From Litorimonas taeanensis (GTDB lineage Bacteria > Pseudomonadota > Alphaproteobacteria > Caulobacterales > Maricaulaceae): DNA of 64,000 bases. Position 1 is the first letter of the stretch; every line of letters starts with the position of its first letter. The stretch lies in assembly GCF_003634015.1 (NCBI RefSeq), contig NZ_RBII01000001.1, forward strand, positions 372,001 through 436,000, given 5' to 3'. Made by a program: the position numbers and the translations under genes. Under the pieces are notes generated by a model. That model saw only the letters and a list, made by a program, of their open reading frames with translations, did not search any database and had not been told where the DNA came from. Positions 48,330-56,661 of the stretch are shown here, piece by piece.

Positions 48330-49646
48330 ATGCTGGAGCGTGATATACCGCGAGAGCGGGCTATTGTCCTGCATCCTCGTTTTGCCAATAACCGCGCAGA
48401 TGATGCGGATTATGACCTCGAAGAAGCCGTTGGTCTGACCGAGGCCCTTGATGCAGAGTGCGTTGAAGCGCGAATTATCCCCATCCGTGAGGTGAAAGTC
48501 TCTAACTTATTTGGTTCGGGGCAAATAGAAGACATCAAGACTGTTATCAAAGCGCATGAGGCCACTCTGGCTATCGTGAATGCCTCTTTATCACCAGTTC
48601 AGCAGCGTAACCTTGAAAAGTTTTGGAAGTGTAAGGTCATTGACCGCACCGGTCTTATATTAGAGATTTTTGGTCTCCGTGCCGCGACGAAAGAAGGGCG
48701 TTTACAAGTTGAATTGGCCCGTTTGGGTTATGAGCGCTCTCGCCTTGTTCGGACATGGACTCATTTGGAACGACAACGCGGCGGCGGTGGGTTTTTGGCA
48801 GGCCCAGGGGAAACCCAAATTGAAAGTGACCGCCGGATTCTCAACGATAAAATCACCAAGCTTCGACGAGATTTGGATGATGTGCGTCGTACGCGTGGCC
48901 TACAACGGAAAAAACGCGAGCGAGCGCCAGAGCGCGTTGTAGCGCTCGTTGGTTATACGAATGCGGGGAAATCCACATTATTTAATGCCTTAACGGCGGG
49001 CGGTGTCATGGCGAAAGACATGCTCTTTGCGACATTGGATACGACGCATCGGATTTTGCCGCTTCCTTCTGGTCAAACCGCTATTCTATCAGACACAGTT
49101 GGATTTATTTCCGATTTGCCTACTGACCTTATCACAGCCTTTCGGGCGACATTGGAAGAGGTCAAGGATGCAGACTTATTGCTCCATGTACGTGATATTT
49201 CTGACCCTCTCACAGAACGTCGTCGCGATGAAGTATTGGAAGTTCTTGACCAAATCGAAGCTGGGCCAGAACACGGCCAAACGGTTATAGAGGTCTGGAA
49301 TAAAGGCGACTTAATCGTTGGGCCTGAACGAGAGGCCTTGAAAGAACGCGCCGCTGCCACTCTTGATTTTGATGACATGATGAATGCTTTCCTGATTAGC
49401 TGTCTTAGCGGGGAAGGGTTGTCGGATTTACTTTTAGGTGTGGAAGAGGCGCTAAGCGCCAATGACCACACGATTTCAGTGACAATTGATCCTGCAAATT
49501 TTTCAGCCAGAGCGTGGCTTCATTCTCATGGACATGTTCTAGAAGAGGATATGCGCAAATCTGGAAATGTCGATATGACAGTTCGCTTATCAGAATCGGA
49601 TAATGGTAAGTTTAGAGCGAAATATGCACGCCTTGTAAGGTTGTAA
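48330..49646 (+). CDS. hflX: ribosome-associated GTPase HflX
   Basis: GTPase that splits and rescues stalled ribosomes, notably in heat stress. 438 codons. HflX N-terminal domain about 1-195, with FGSGQIEDIK, the GLILEIFGLRAATKEGRLQV stretch and GPGETQIESDRR; G domain with G1 VGYTNAGKSTLFNALT (about 208-223), G3 DTVGFISDLP, and G4 NKGD. The frame opens at a GTG (48324); the ATG at 48330 has AGGCGG at correct distance. Hfq is directly upstream. Confidence 0.96.
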   Translation: MLERDIPRERAIVLHPRFANNRADDADYDLEEAVGLTEALDAECVEARIIPIREVKVSNLFGSGQIEDIKTVIKAHEATLAIVNASLSPVQQRNLEKFWKCKVIDRTGLILEIFGLRAATKEGRLQVELARLGYERSRLVRTWTHLERQRGGGGFLAGPGETQIESDRRILNDKITKLRRDLDDVRRTRGLQRKKRERAPERVVALVGYTNAGKSTLFNALTAGGVMAKDMLFATLDTTHRILPLPSGQTAILSDTVGFISDLPTDLITAFRATLEEVKDADLLLHVRDISDPLTERRRDEVLEVLDQIEAGPEHGQTVIEVWNKGDLIVGPEREALKERAAATLDFDDMMNAFLISCLSGEGLSDLLLGVEEALSANDHTISVTIDPANFSARAWLHSHGHVLEEDMRKSGNVDMTVRLSESDNGKFRAKYARLVRL

Positions 49647-49742
49647 TCTATAAAGTAATAAGCGTTTCCCCCGACGCATTTTGTTGAAAACACATTTTAG
49701 GTGAATTAGCCTGTTGTGATTGATGTTGGAGGGAGCCCTATT

Positions 49743-50561
49743 GTGGATATCGTATTAGAGCAAATTAAGAAGATCCCAGACTATATCGTGCTGTTCGCAC
49801 CAAGCGTGTTATTGGGCTTTATCATTTTTATTGGTGGCCGTTTAATCGTCAGAAAAGCCTCTACGGGAACGGTGAAAGCGACTGAAAAAATCCCGAATAT
49901 TGACTCTACGCTTGCACGCTTCTTTGGGTCTCTTGTTCTCTTTATAGGCATGGGCGCCGTGATTGTTTTGGCCTTGTCGGCCATGAAGATTAATCTTGCG
50001 TTTTTAGCGACCATTGTTGCGGCTCTAGTATTGGCTTTGGGCTTTGCTTTGCAGGATTCTCTGGGGGATTTTGCATCTGGAATCATGCTGGCCTTATTTC
50101 GCCCCTTTAAAGTCGATGATCAGGTTGAAGTTGCGGGTGAAACAGGCGTTGTCATTGAAACGGGCTTGTTTAGCACTCGTCTCGTGACGCGGGATAATGT
50201 TATTATCAATGTGGCCAATGGTGCTGTGTTTGGCGGGACAATCAAAAATTATTTCCACGATGGGAAGCTGCGATTGGATACGGATATAGGTGTCAGTTAT
50301 GATGCTGACCTAAATAAAGCTATCAAAGCAATCTTATCCGCCGTGAAAGGCGATGCCCGTATTTATTCAGATCCTGCGCCTTGGGCAAAAGTCGTTTCTC
50401 TCGGAGATTCAGCTGTTGTCATACAGCTACGTGTTTGGACGGATGCTGAGGATCACCGCAAAGTTAAGATGGATATTAGTCAACCCATTAAAAAAGCGCT
50501 CGACAAAGCCGGAATCGAAATTCCGTATGAGCATAATACAATTGTCAGAAAATCGGCTTAG
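49743..50561 (+). CDS. MscS-family mechanosensitive channel (first of tandem pair)
   Basis: 272 codons, the size of E. coli MscS. Three transmembrane helices: about 16-35, 58-80 and 85-120. The third is pore-lining (ATIVAALVLALGFALQDSLGDFASG), followed by FRPFKVDDQVEVAGETGVV and a C-terminal beta/alpha domain ending GIEIPYEHNTIV. The frame begins at a GTG (49716), but the GTG at 49743 has a perfect GGAGGG 9 bases before and was chosen. The second MscS gene starts 15 bases after its stop; the two are clearly related but not near-identical. Confidence 0.9.
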   Translation: MDIVLEQIKKIPDYIVLFAPSVLLGFIIFIGGRLIVRKASTGTVKATEKIPNIDSTLARFFGSLVLFIGMGAVIVLALSAMKINLAFLATIVAALVLALGFALQDSLGDFASGIMLALFRPFKVDDQVEVAGETGVVIETGLFSTRLVTRDNVIINVANGAVFGGTIKNYFHDGKLRLDTDIGVSYDADLNKAIKAILSAVKGDARIYSDPAPWAKVVSLGDSAVVIQLRVWTDAEDHRKVKMDISQPIKKALDKAGIEIPYEHNTIVRKSA

Positions 50562-50576
50562 TCAGGGGATTACGTC

Positions 50577-51491
50577 ATGAATATTTTAAATCACAAAGCT
50601 TTCTTTTCTGACTTGTTGCAAGTGCAGGTGAGTGAGGGGGCGCAAGACGCCACGCCGAAATTGTTGGAAAACCCAAGTGGCTTCGCTCAATATTATTTGG
50701 ATGTCGTTATTGAAAAATCCGTCTTCTTTGTTCCCAAAATTCTGCTCGCCATACTTATTCTCTGGATAGGGTTTTCTATTGCAGGGCGTCTATATAATGC
50801 GTTTTTAAAGCGAACCAAAGAGAGTGCCCATGTCGACACGACCATTGGCAATTTCGCGGCGGGCGCCTTAAAATACGCTGTAATAATTGCAACACTCTTA
50901 GGCGCCATTGCGGCCGTCGGTATCCCTGTTGCCAAAGTGTTTGTTATCCTATCGGCTGCGACATTGGCGATTGGTTTGGCGCTGCAAGGCTCTATGGCTA
51001 ATGTTGCTGCGGGATTACTGCTTGTATTATTCCGCCCCTATAAAATTGGTGACTATGTCGAAGTTGGCGGAGAAGAAGGCGTGGTTGATGATTTAAATAT
51101 ATTCACCACGACATTGATAACATTAGATAATATCAAGGTTATTTTGTCTAATAGTGAGGTCAGAGGGAATACAATAAAGAACTATACAGCCCAGCCTATT
51201 CGGCGTGTCGATGTGGATTTCGGAATTGATTATGATGATGATATGGATAAGGCGATCAAAATCATCACGACGACGGCGGCTAAAGACAAGCGCGTACTTA
51301 GCGAGCCTGACGCACCTTGGGCGCGGGTGTCTTGTCTGAATGATAGCTCGGTTGATATCCAAATGCGGGTTTGGTGCAAACCCGAAGATTATTGGGATGT
51401 AAAGTTTGACCTGTTGAAAGCTGTAAAAGAAGCTTTCGATAAAGGCGGGATCTCAATTCCTTATCCCCATGTCGTCGAAATAGAGAAATAA
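50577..51491 (+). CDS. MscS-family mechanosensitive channel (second of tandem pair)
   Basis: 304 codons; compared with its upstream neighbour it has about 35 extra N-terminal residues. Hydrophobic helices at about 50-70, 95-115 and 120-150; pore helix with LSAATLAIGLALQGSMANVAAG, then FRPYKIGDYVEVGGEEGVVDDL and the end GGISIPYPHVVEIEK. SD GGGG precedes ATG. Co-transcribed with the preceding gene. Two unlike subunits side by side leave open the possibility of mixed heptamers. Confidence 0.93.
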   Translation: MNILNHKAFFSDLLQVQVSEGAQDATPKLLENPSGFAQYYLDVVIEKSVFFVPKILLAILILWIGFSIAGRLYNAFLKRTKESAHVDTTIGNFAAGALKYAVIIATLLGAIAAVGIPVAKVFVILSAATLAIGLALQGSMANVAAGLLLVLFRPYKIGDYVEVGGEEGVVDDLNIFTTTLITLDNIKVILSNSEVRGNTIKNYTAQPIRRVDVDFGIDYDDDMDKAIKIITTTAAKDKRVLSEPDAPWARVSCLNDSSVDIQMRVWCKPEDYWDVKFDLLKAVKEAFDKGGISIPYPHVVEIEK

Positions 51492-51538
51492 GCCTTATAG
51501 ACCAATATGAGTGGCGAGTTAAATTGAAGCTCTCTGGT

Positions 51539-52363
51539 TCAGCTTTTTGCCTTGATCCAGAGCGCTTCAAGTTCATCAAGGCTGTAGGCTTCTATGGGTT
51601 TCTGATTAGCTGATGTTTCAATCTGATGTTCTATATTTTGAAAACGTGAAGTGAACTTCGCATTTGCTTTGCGAAGGGCGATTTCTGAGTCGACGCCGAG
51701 TTTTCTAGAGAGGTTTACGACGGTAAATAATAAATCCCCGATTTCATTTTCAATCTCGTCTTTGTCTCGACTGTCTATAGCCTCTTTGACCTCGGCAATT
51801 TCTTCATCAATCTTATCCCAAACAGGGGCTGCCGACGGCCAATCAAACCCTGTTTTCGCGGCGCGTTTCTGAAGCTTTTGGGCTCGCATCAAAGCGGGGA
51901 GACTTAAGGCAACCCCTTCTAAGCGGCTGGTTTGCCCTTTCGCGCTGCGTTCCGCCGCTTTCATTTTTTCCCAGTTTATATCTTCGGCATCAGGCAAGCT
52001 ATCCTCTGCGAATATATGAGGATGGCGACGCACCATTTTCTCGACGAGCCCATTCGTCACATCGTCTAAGTCAAAAGCATTTTCTTCTTCTGCAAGCTTG
52101 GAGTGAAAGACCACTTGAAACAAAAGATCGCCCAATTCTTCGCGTAATTCGCCCATATCTTTTCGTTGTATGGCATCGTCAACTTCATAGGCCTCTTCAA
52201 TGGTGTAAGGCGCGATAGTTTCAAAACTCTGCTGGCTATCCCATGGGCATTCATTGCGCAGTCGGGTCATAAGATTTTTTAACCGAGCATAAGGTGTTTC
52301 CCCGGAAAGGAGACTATTCTGCGGGGCTTTTACCTCATGAGATTTCACGTCAGGCCTTATCAT
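51539..52363 (-). CDS. mazG: nucleoside triphosphate pyrophosphohydrolase MazG
   Basis: Hydrolyses (d)NTPs to NMPs and pyrophosphate, clearing aberrant nucleotides or lowering ppGpp-related stress. 274 codons with two MazG domains: the first near 25-115 (CPWDSQQSFETIAPYTIEEA, EELGDLLFQVVFHSKLAEE), the second near 165-250 (DKIDEEIAEVKEAIDSRDKD, EIGDLLFTVVNLSRKLG) with the metal-binding EExxE/ExxD patterns. It is the last gene on the minus strand after ccmABCD, starting 20 bases after ccmD; in other alphaproteobacteria it is often near hflX, as here. Confidence 0.96.
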   Translation of the reverse strand: MIRPDVKSHEVKAPQNSLLSGETPYARLKNLMTRLRNECPWDSQQSFETIAPYTIEEAYEVDDAIQRKDMGELREELGDLLFQVVFHSKLAEEENAFDLDDVTNGLVEKMVRRHPHIFAEDSLPDAEDINWEKMKAAERSAKGQTSRLEGVALSLPALMRAQKLQKRAAKTGFDWPSAAPVWDKIDEEIAEVKEAIDSRDKDEIENEIGDLLFTVVNLSRKLGVDSEIALRKANAKFTSRFQNIEHQIETSANQKPIEAYSLDELEALWIKAKS

Positions 52364-52383
52364 CGTTGGGGGTATATGCGGTG

Positions 52384-52491
52384 TTAGAGTTTAGGTTTTC
52401 TGAGCGTCCAGATAATAAGAGTCAGTAACCCTAAAAAGCTAATGCCATAGGCCGCGAGAATGAAAGGGGTATTAGAGCCATAATCAAACAT
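52384..52491 (-). CDS. ccmD: heme exporter protein CcmD (35 codons)
   Basis: Very small single-span membrane protein that helps release holo-CcmE from the CcmABC heme exporter. 35 codons starting MFDYGSNTPFILAAYGISF and continuing with hydrophobic residues to a basic end (TLRKPKL). The N-terminal aromatic region, one helix at about 10-29 and a positive C-terminus facing the cytoplasm fit CcmD. The ATG lies one base after the ccmC stop, and mazG begins 20 bases further down. Too short to be found by length-based gene calling, but position and topology make it convincing. Confidence 0.9.
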   Translation of the reverse strand: MFDYGSNTPFILAAYGISFLGLLTLIIWTLRKPKL

Positions 52492-52492
52492 T

Positions 52493-53233
52493 TTAGGACT
52501 CTTTTATCGTTATTGTTGCGGCTTGTGAAACAGGGCGGCGTTTGTTCTTCAACTTTGCTAAATCGCCTTCTATGCCGCGTAGAGCACACCAACCCAACAG
52601 GGCCATATATCCGATGGACATTACTAAGAGAGGTATAAGGAACTCTTGCGCCATGCCCGGGGCGCCTGGCTGTGACACTGAGGCCGGTTGATGTAGTGTA
52701 TTCCACCATTCGACAGAGAATTTTATGATAGGAATATTGATAAAGCCTACCATGGCGACAATTGAGGCTAATCTCGCTGCGCGGCGGCGATCTTCTATCG
52801 TCGCCCATAATAAAAGATAGCCAGTATAGATAAAGGCTAAGATCAGTACAGACGTCATACGTCCGTCCCATTGCCACCAAGTTCCCCAAGCTGGACGCCC
52901 CCAAAGACTGCCGGTGATAAGGGCAAGGATTGTGAAAACGAGGCCGGGAACGGCGAAGCTTTTTGCGGCGCTATCTGCCAAGCTGTGACGCCAAACGAAA
53001 CTAACAAGGCTTGCCACGGCGAGGGCAGTATAGGCAAAGAGGGCGCACCAAGCAGCAGGTACGTGAACATACATCATGCGCACACCCTCTCCATGAAGTT
53101 CTGCGGCAGGTGAGCTAAACAGGCCTAGATAGGTTGCGATGGTTATGCAAAGGGCTGCGAGTCCACCTAAAAGCGGCGTTAGCCATTTTGAGACCCGCGC
53201 AAAACGGGCTGGGTTAGCCATATAGCTTATCAT
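52493..53233 (-). CDS. ccmC: heme ABC transporter permease CcmC
   Basis: Inner-membrane protein of system I cytochrome c maturation that presents heme to CcmE. 246 codons, six transmembrane helices. The tryptophan-rich heme motif reads WGTWWQWDGRMTSVL near residue 125. Conserved heme-ligand histidines lie in MMYVHVPAAWCALF (about 58) and NTLHQPASVS (about 185). The start overlaps the ccmB stop (ATGA). A second ATG at residue 5 (53219-53221) is possible. Member of ccmABCD. Confidence 0.96.
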   Translation of the reverse strand: MISYMANPARFARVSKWLTPLLGGLAALCITIATYLGLFSSPAAELHGEGVRMMYVHVPAAWCALFAYTALAVASLVSFVWRHSLADSAAKSFAVPGLVFTILALITGSLWGRPAWGTWWQWDGRMTSVLILAFIYTGYLLLWATIEDRRRAARLASIVAMVGFINIPIIKFSVEWWNTLHQPASVSQPGAPGMAQEFLIPLLVMSIGYMALLGWCALRGIEGDLAKLKNKRRPVSQAATITIKES

Positions 53234-53901
53234 GACGGCTCCAAATTCAAGCGTAATGCGGCGCTGCTCGCTGGTATTCCTACGGCAATTGAGAGTAAAC
53301 TTAAACCGCTCAGAATACGAATCTCAGATGCGGCCCAACCATCCGTCACAAAACTCTCTGTGGCGGCTATTCCAAATATTAAAAGCGGGATGAGGAATGG
53401 CATGACCAGTAATATAGCCAAAAATCCTGCCCCTACACGACCGCATAATATGGCGCCAGCTAGTGTTACATAAGCTGCCAAAGCAGGAGCCGTCAAAGCC
53501 AGTGCGAATAAGATCGCCGCAATCAATCTTCCTTCTAATCCAAACAGTAAAGAGGCAAAGGGTATGGTTATAAAAAGTGGCAAAAATCCTGTCACCAGAA
53601 AGCTTGCCCATTTCGCCAAGCAAAGGGTTAGAGGCGATATACCACTAAGTAGGATTTGTGAAAGCGTGCCTTGGCGAAAGTCACTTTGGAAAATCGTGTT
53701 AAAGGATAAGAGCATCGAGAATAGAACACTAAGCCAAATTAGAGCCGTCCCGAGCCGCCTTAGCTCGGATATCTGCCCGCCCAAAGCGATACTACAGAGA
53801 GCCAAAAAGGCGCTCATAAATACGGCGCCCATAATCCACCCACCGCCAGAGCGCCATGCAAGAGTTATATCTCTCAGAAATAGGGAGAGGAACGCTTTCA
53901 T
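53230..53901 (-). CDS. ccmB: heme exporter protein CcmB
   Basis: Permease of the CcmAB ABC module. 223 codons, six predicted helices. N-terminus FLSLFLRDITLAWRSGGGW and the stretch SDFRQGTLSQILLSGISPLTLCLAKW (about 73-98) are typical. CcmAB hydrolyses ATP to free heme-loaded CcmE from CcmCD rather than pumping heme itself. Both ends overlap neighbours by ATGA (4 bases), showing tight coupling with ccmA and ccmC. Confidence 0.95.
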   Translation of the reverse strand: MKAFLSLFLRDITLAWRSGGGWIMGAVFMSAFLALCSIALGGQISELRRLGTALIWLSVLFSMLLSFNTIFQSDFRQGTLSQILLSGISPLTLCLAKWASFLVTGFLPLFITIPFASLLFGLEGRLIAAILFALALTAPALAAYVTLAGAILCGRVGAGFLAILLVMPFLIPLLIFGIAATESFVTDGWAASEIRILSGLSLLSIAVGIPASSAALRLNLEPS

Positions 53902-54536
53902 GTCATCTCTGAGGATAAATGTAGGGTTTTGGTTTGCACACCCTGAAGGGGAATGGGCGAATGTGTAGCCACGACCGCAATGCCCCCTGCCTTTATGTGA
54001 TCTGAGAGTGTCTGAGTTACAAATGCGCGCCCTTGCACATCGAGAGCAGAAAAGGGTTCATCCAAAAGCCAGAGGGGGCGTTGTGATGCCATGATTTTTG
54101 CAAGGCCGAGCCGTTTTTTCTGCCCCAAAGAGAGTCCTTCGACCATTACAGAGGCCGCCGCGCTTAATCCTGTGCGTCGAAGTAAATCATCAATGTCAAT
54201 CGATAGTGATTGAAGGTTGAGAAAGAATTTCAAGTCCTCAGCGGCTGTAAAGCCGCGGCTAGAACCGTCGGGCTGGGAAAGCAAAGCGGCGCAATTAAAA
54301 GGGTGTGCATCACCCGCATAGTCAATTTGTCCTATCTCAGGCTTTAATAATCCTGCCAGAGACAAGAGAAGGGTCGACTTCCCAATTCCATTTTCTCCTG
54401 TGACGTATACTAGGCTGCCAGAGGATAGAGTCAGCGACAGATTGTCAATCAGGACACGTTCACCCCGAGCTAGGGTGAGGTTTCGCATCTCGACATAAAA
54501 AGTCGTCTCGCTAGATATTGGCTCAATCGCGGTCAT
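53898..54536 (-). CDS. ccmA: heme exporter ATP-binding protein CcmA
   Basis: ATPase of the CcmABCD complex. 212 codons. Walker A TGENGIGKSTLLLSLAG near 38-54, ABC signature in VEGLSLGQKKRLGLAKIM near 132-149, Walker B LWLLDEPFSALD near 155-166, and the H-loop THSP. First gene of the minus-strand ccmABCD-mazG run, divergent from ccmE; the 92-base gap should hold both promoters. Confidence 0.95.
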   Translation of the reverse strand: MTAIEPISSETTFYVEMRNLTLARGERVLIDNLSLTLSSGSLVYVTGENGIGKSTLLLSLAGLLKPEIGQIDYAGDAHPFNCAALLSQPDGSSRGFTAAEDLKFFLNLQSLSIDIDDLLRRTGLSAAASVMVEGLSLGQKKRLGLAKIMASQRPLWLLDEPFSALDVQGRAFVTQTLSDHIKAGGIAVVATHSPIPLQGVQTKTLHLSSEMT

Positions 54537-54628
54537 CGCGGGCTATATGGCTAAAATGACGCGCCCTGTCACCCTTACTTTATGTCGCCCTGCATTGCGC
54601 CTTAGACCTAGCAGCGCTAAAAGTACCT

Positions 54629-55087
54629 ATGTCAGACAGCAAGCCTAATCGTATTGTACCGCCAAACCGAAATAAGCGGCTTGCTGCTATTTTGGGTTTT
54701 GGGGTATTAACTGTCGCGGGCCTAGGCCTGATTTTTTCAGCCTTGGGTCAAAATACAGAGTTTTTTTATAACCCTAGCGATATTGCCTCGGAAGGGTTTG
54801 TACCTGGGTCAGACATCTATCGAATGGGAGGGATGGTCGTTACGGGGTCTGTGAACCGTAAGGGGGGGGTACTCACCGAATTTTCTGTTGCGGATTTTGA
54901 ACGCGAAATGGAAGCGCCAATCCTTGTCATGCATGACGGGAGTTTGCCTGACTTATTCAAAGAGGGGCAGGGGGTCGTCGTGTCGGGCCGTATGAATGAG
55001 GCGGGTGTTTTTATCGCCAATGAGGTTCTGGCGAAGCATGATGAGAATTATCAGCCGAAAATAAAGTACCAAGACGAGAAGTCTTAG
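54629..55087 (+). CDS. ccmE: cytochrome c maturation heme chaperone CcmE
   Basis: Periplasmic heme chaperone anchored by one N-terminal helix (about 18-40). 152 codons. OB-fold core with FFYNPSDIA, YRMGGMVVTGSV and SLPDLFKEGQGVVVSGRM; the heme-binding His and the conserved Tyr are in EVLAKHDENYQPK near residues 137-143. It is divergent from ccmABCD instead of following it, and ccmFGHI are not in this window; split ccm loci are known in alphaproteobacteria. Confidence 0.95.
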   Translation: MSDSKPNRIVPPNRNKRLAAILGFGVLTVAGLGLIFSALGQNTEFFYNPSDIASEGFVPGSDIYRMGGMVVTGSVNRKGGVLTEFSVADFEREMEAPILVMHDGSLPDLFKEGQGVVVSGRMNEAGVFIANEVLAKHDENYQPKIKYQDEKS

Positions 55088-55453
55088 TATTCTCTATAAA
55101 TCACTGTGTATCTGCAAATCACAACGTATCACCACTAAGAATAGGGGCGTTGTGAAAGGAAACGCGGACGACAAAGCCGATGTGGGGCAACCTGGCCGCC
55201 CGCTGTCCAACACAAAGGAAGGACGAGGCATCTATAGAACATAATCTGCCTTGGGGGGAGTGATTCACTGTTAACATCATTGAAATAATTAGGTTTTTAT
55301 CGTGCAATGAAGTGGACACTCAATTTTAAAGTGATGACGCTGGGTTGATGTGGCCGTTATCACACGTGAGAGTTTACTAAAAAAATGGAATGAAGCCTGC
55401 AAAGAATCACGCCTTCGGCTTGCACCCTTGCAGTTCTCCTTTAAGCCCAAATT
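55088..55453. other. 366-base gap between ccmE and crtY
   Basis: No convincing gene on either strand; the minus frame at 55119-55319 (66 codons) has no family features. The right half holds a CRP-like palindrome at 55349-55364, and near crtY CTGCAA and TTGCAG can pair across about 20 bases in what is probably the crtY leader. The transcription start was not identified. The crt promoter must lie here. Confidence 0.6.
55349..55364. promoter_or_regulatory. CRP/FNR-type palindrome upstream of the crt operon
   Basis: TGTGG-CCGTTA-TCACA matches the CRP consensus TGTGA-N6-TCACA at nine of ten positions. It lies 89 bases before the crtY start codon. Binding by a CRP-family regulator, and so control of carotenoid synthesis by carbon or oxygen state, is inference. 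Confidence 0.45.
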
Positions 55454-56659
55454 ATGGTGCAAAATCCGGATATAATCATTGCTGGTGCAGGGCTTTCAGG
55501 CTTGCTGATGGCTTGGCGATGTTTGGACGTAAATCCTGAGTTGTCTATTTTAATGATAGAGGCATCGGATAAAATCGCTGGCGATCATACATGGTCTTTT
55601 AACCTCAGCGATGTGCCTGATTACCTGCATGACTGGCTAAAGCCTTTTATCGTCTATCAATGGCCGCGATATGACGTGAAGTTTCCCAAACGGGAACGCA
55701 CGTTGGAAATCCCTTATTGCACAGGGAATAGTGATTCACTTCGCACCTGCGTAGCTCCATATATTGAAAACGGGCGTCTGAAGGTGATGTTAGGAACGAA
55801 AGTGACGGCTTTAACGGCTTTTTCTGTGACGCTCGAAAATGGCGATGTATTGAAGGCGCATTGCGTGTTGGATGCACGGGGGTTTCAGCCAAACAAAAAC
55901 GTCTTCCTTGGCTATCAAAAATTTGTTGGGAAAACCATACGCACGCAAAAACCGCATGGCCTCATAAATCCAATCATTATGGATGCCACCGTGAAGCAAT
56001 TGGGCGGTTATCGATTCGTCTATTGTCTGCCTTTCAGCGACCATGAGGTATTGGTTGAGGATACTTATTATACAGATGGGCCAGAATTGTCTGAGAGTGA
56101 AATTGCAGGGCGCGTTGATGGTTATATTCAGGCGCAGGGGTGGGAGGAATATGAAGTCGTGCGCCAAGAGAAGGGTGTCTTACCCATTACCTTAGGAATT
56201 GATAAAGCCGAGCTAAATAATTGTGACGTGACAATTGGTATACGAGGCGGATTTTATCATGCAGTGACAGGATATAGTTTTCCTGACGCGGTAAAACTTG
56301 CAGACTATCTGTCATGGGATATTCAAGGAGATAGGGAAACTTCTTCATCCCTAGCCATCGATGGGGCTCCACATTTTTTGAGATGGAGTAAATTCCCGAA
56401 AGAGTCATTCCTTCGCCTCTTAAACCGTATGTTGTTTCGGGCCTGCGAACCTGAAAAACGCTATAAAGTTTTGCAGCGATTTTATGGTCTTTCTGAGGGT
56501 TTGATTAAACGGTTTTATGCGGGCAAATTAACCCTTACTGACAAAGCTCGAATCCTGATTGGAAAACCACCTGTGCCAATTCATAAAGCCCTATATAATT
56601 TCAGCGAGAAAGCCTTTATTGAACGTGAACGTGAACGTCGACAGAGAGATTCTCTATAA
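55454..56659 (+). CDS. crtY: lycopene beta-cyclase
   Basis: Flavoprotein that cyclises both ends of lycopene to give beta-carotene. 401 codons. N-terminal dinucleotide fold DIIIAGAGLSGLLMAWR, the family motif GDHTWSFNL near residue 43, LDARGFQP, GGYRFVYCLPFSDHEVLVEDTYY, and a C-terminal part typical of CrtY (FLRLLNRMLFRACEPEKRY, RFYGLSEGLIKRFYAGKLT). First gene of crtY-crtI-DUF1993-crtB; crtI begins 2 bases after its stop. No crtZ or crtW is present nearby, so hydroxylation or ketolation would need genes elsewhere. Confidence 0.95.
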   Translation: MVQNPDIIIAGAGLSGLLMAWRCLDVNPELSILMIEASDKIAGDHTWSFNLSDVPDYLHDWLKPFIVYQWPRYDVKFPKRERTLEIPYCTGNSDSLRTCVAPYIENGRLKVMLGTKVTALTAFSVTLENGDVLKAHCVLDARGFQPNKNVFLGYQKFVGKTIRTQKPHGLINPIIMDATVKQLGGYRFVYCLPFSDHEVLVEDTYYTDGPELSESEIAGRVDGYIQAQGWEEYEVVRQEKGVLPITLGIDKAELNNCDVTIGIRGGFYHAVTGYSFPDAVKLADYLSWDIQGDRETSSSLAIDGAPHFLRWSKFPKESFLRLLNRMLFRACEPEKRYKVLQRFYGLSEGLIKRFYAGKLTLTDKARILIGKPPVPIHKALYNFSEKAFIERERERRQRDSL

Positions 56660-56661
56660 TA

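Noticed and set aside
55119-55319. 66-codon minus-strand frame before crtY
   Set aside because: No SD, no recognisable domain, and it lies in the expected promoter and leader region of the crt operon.
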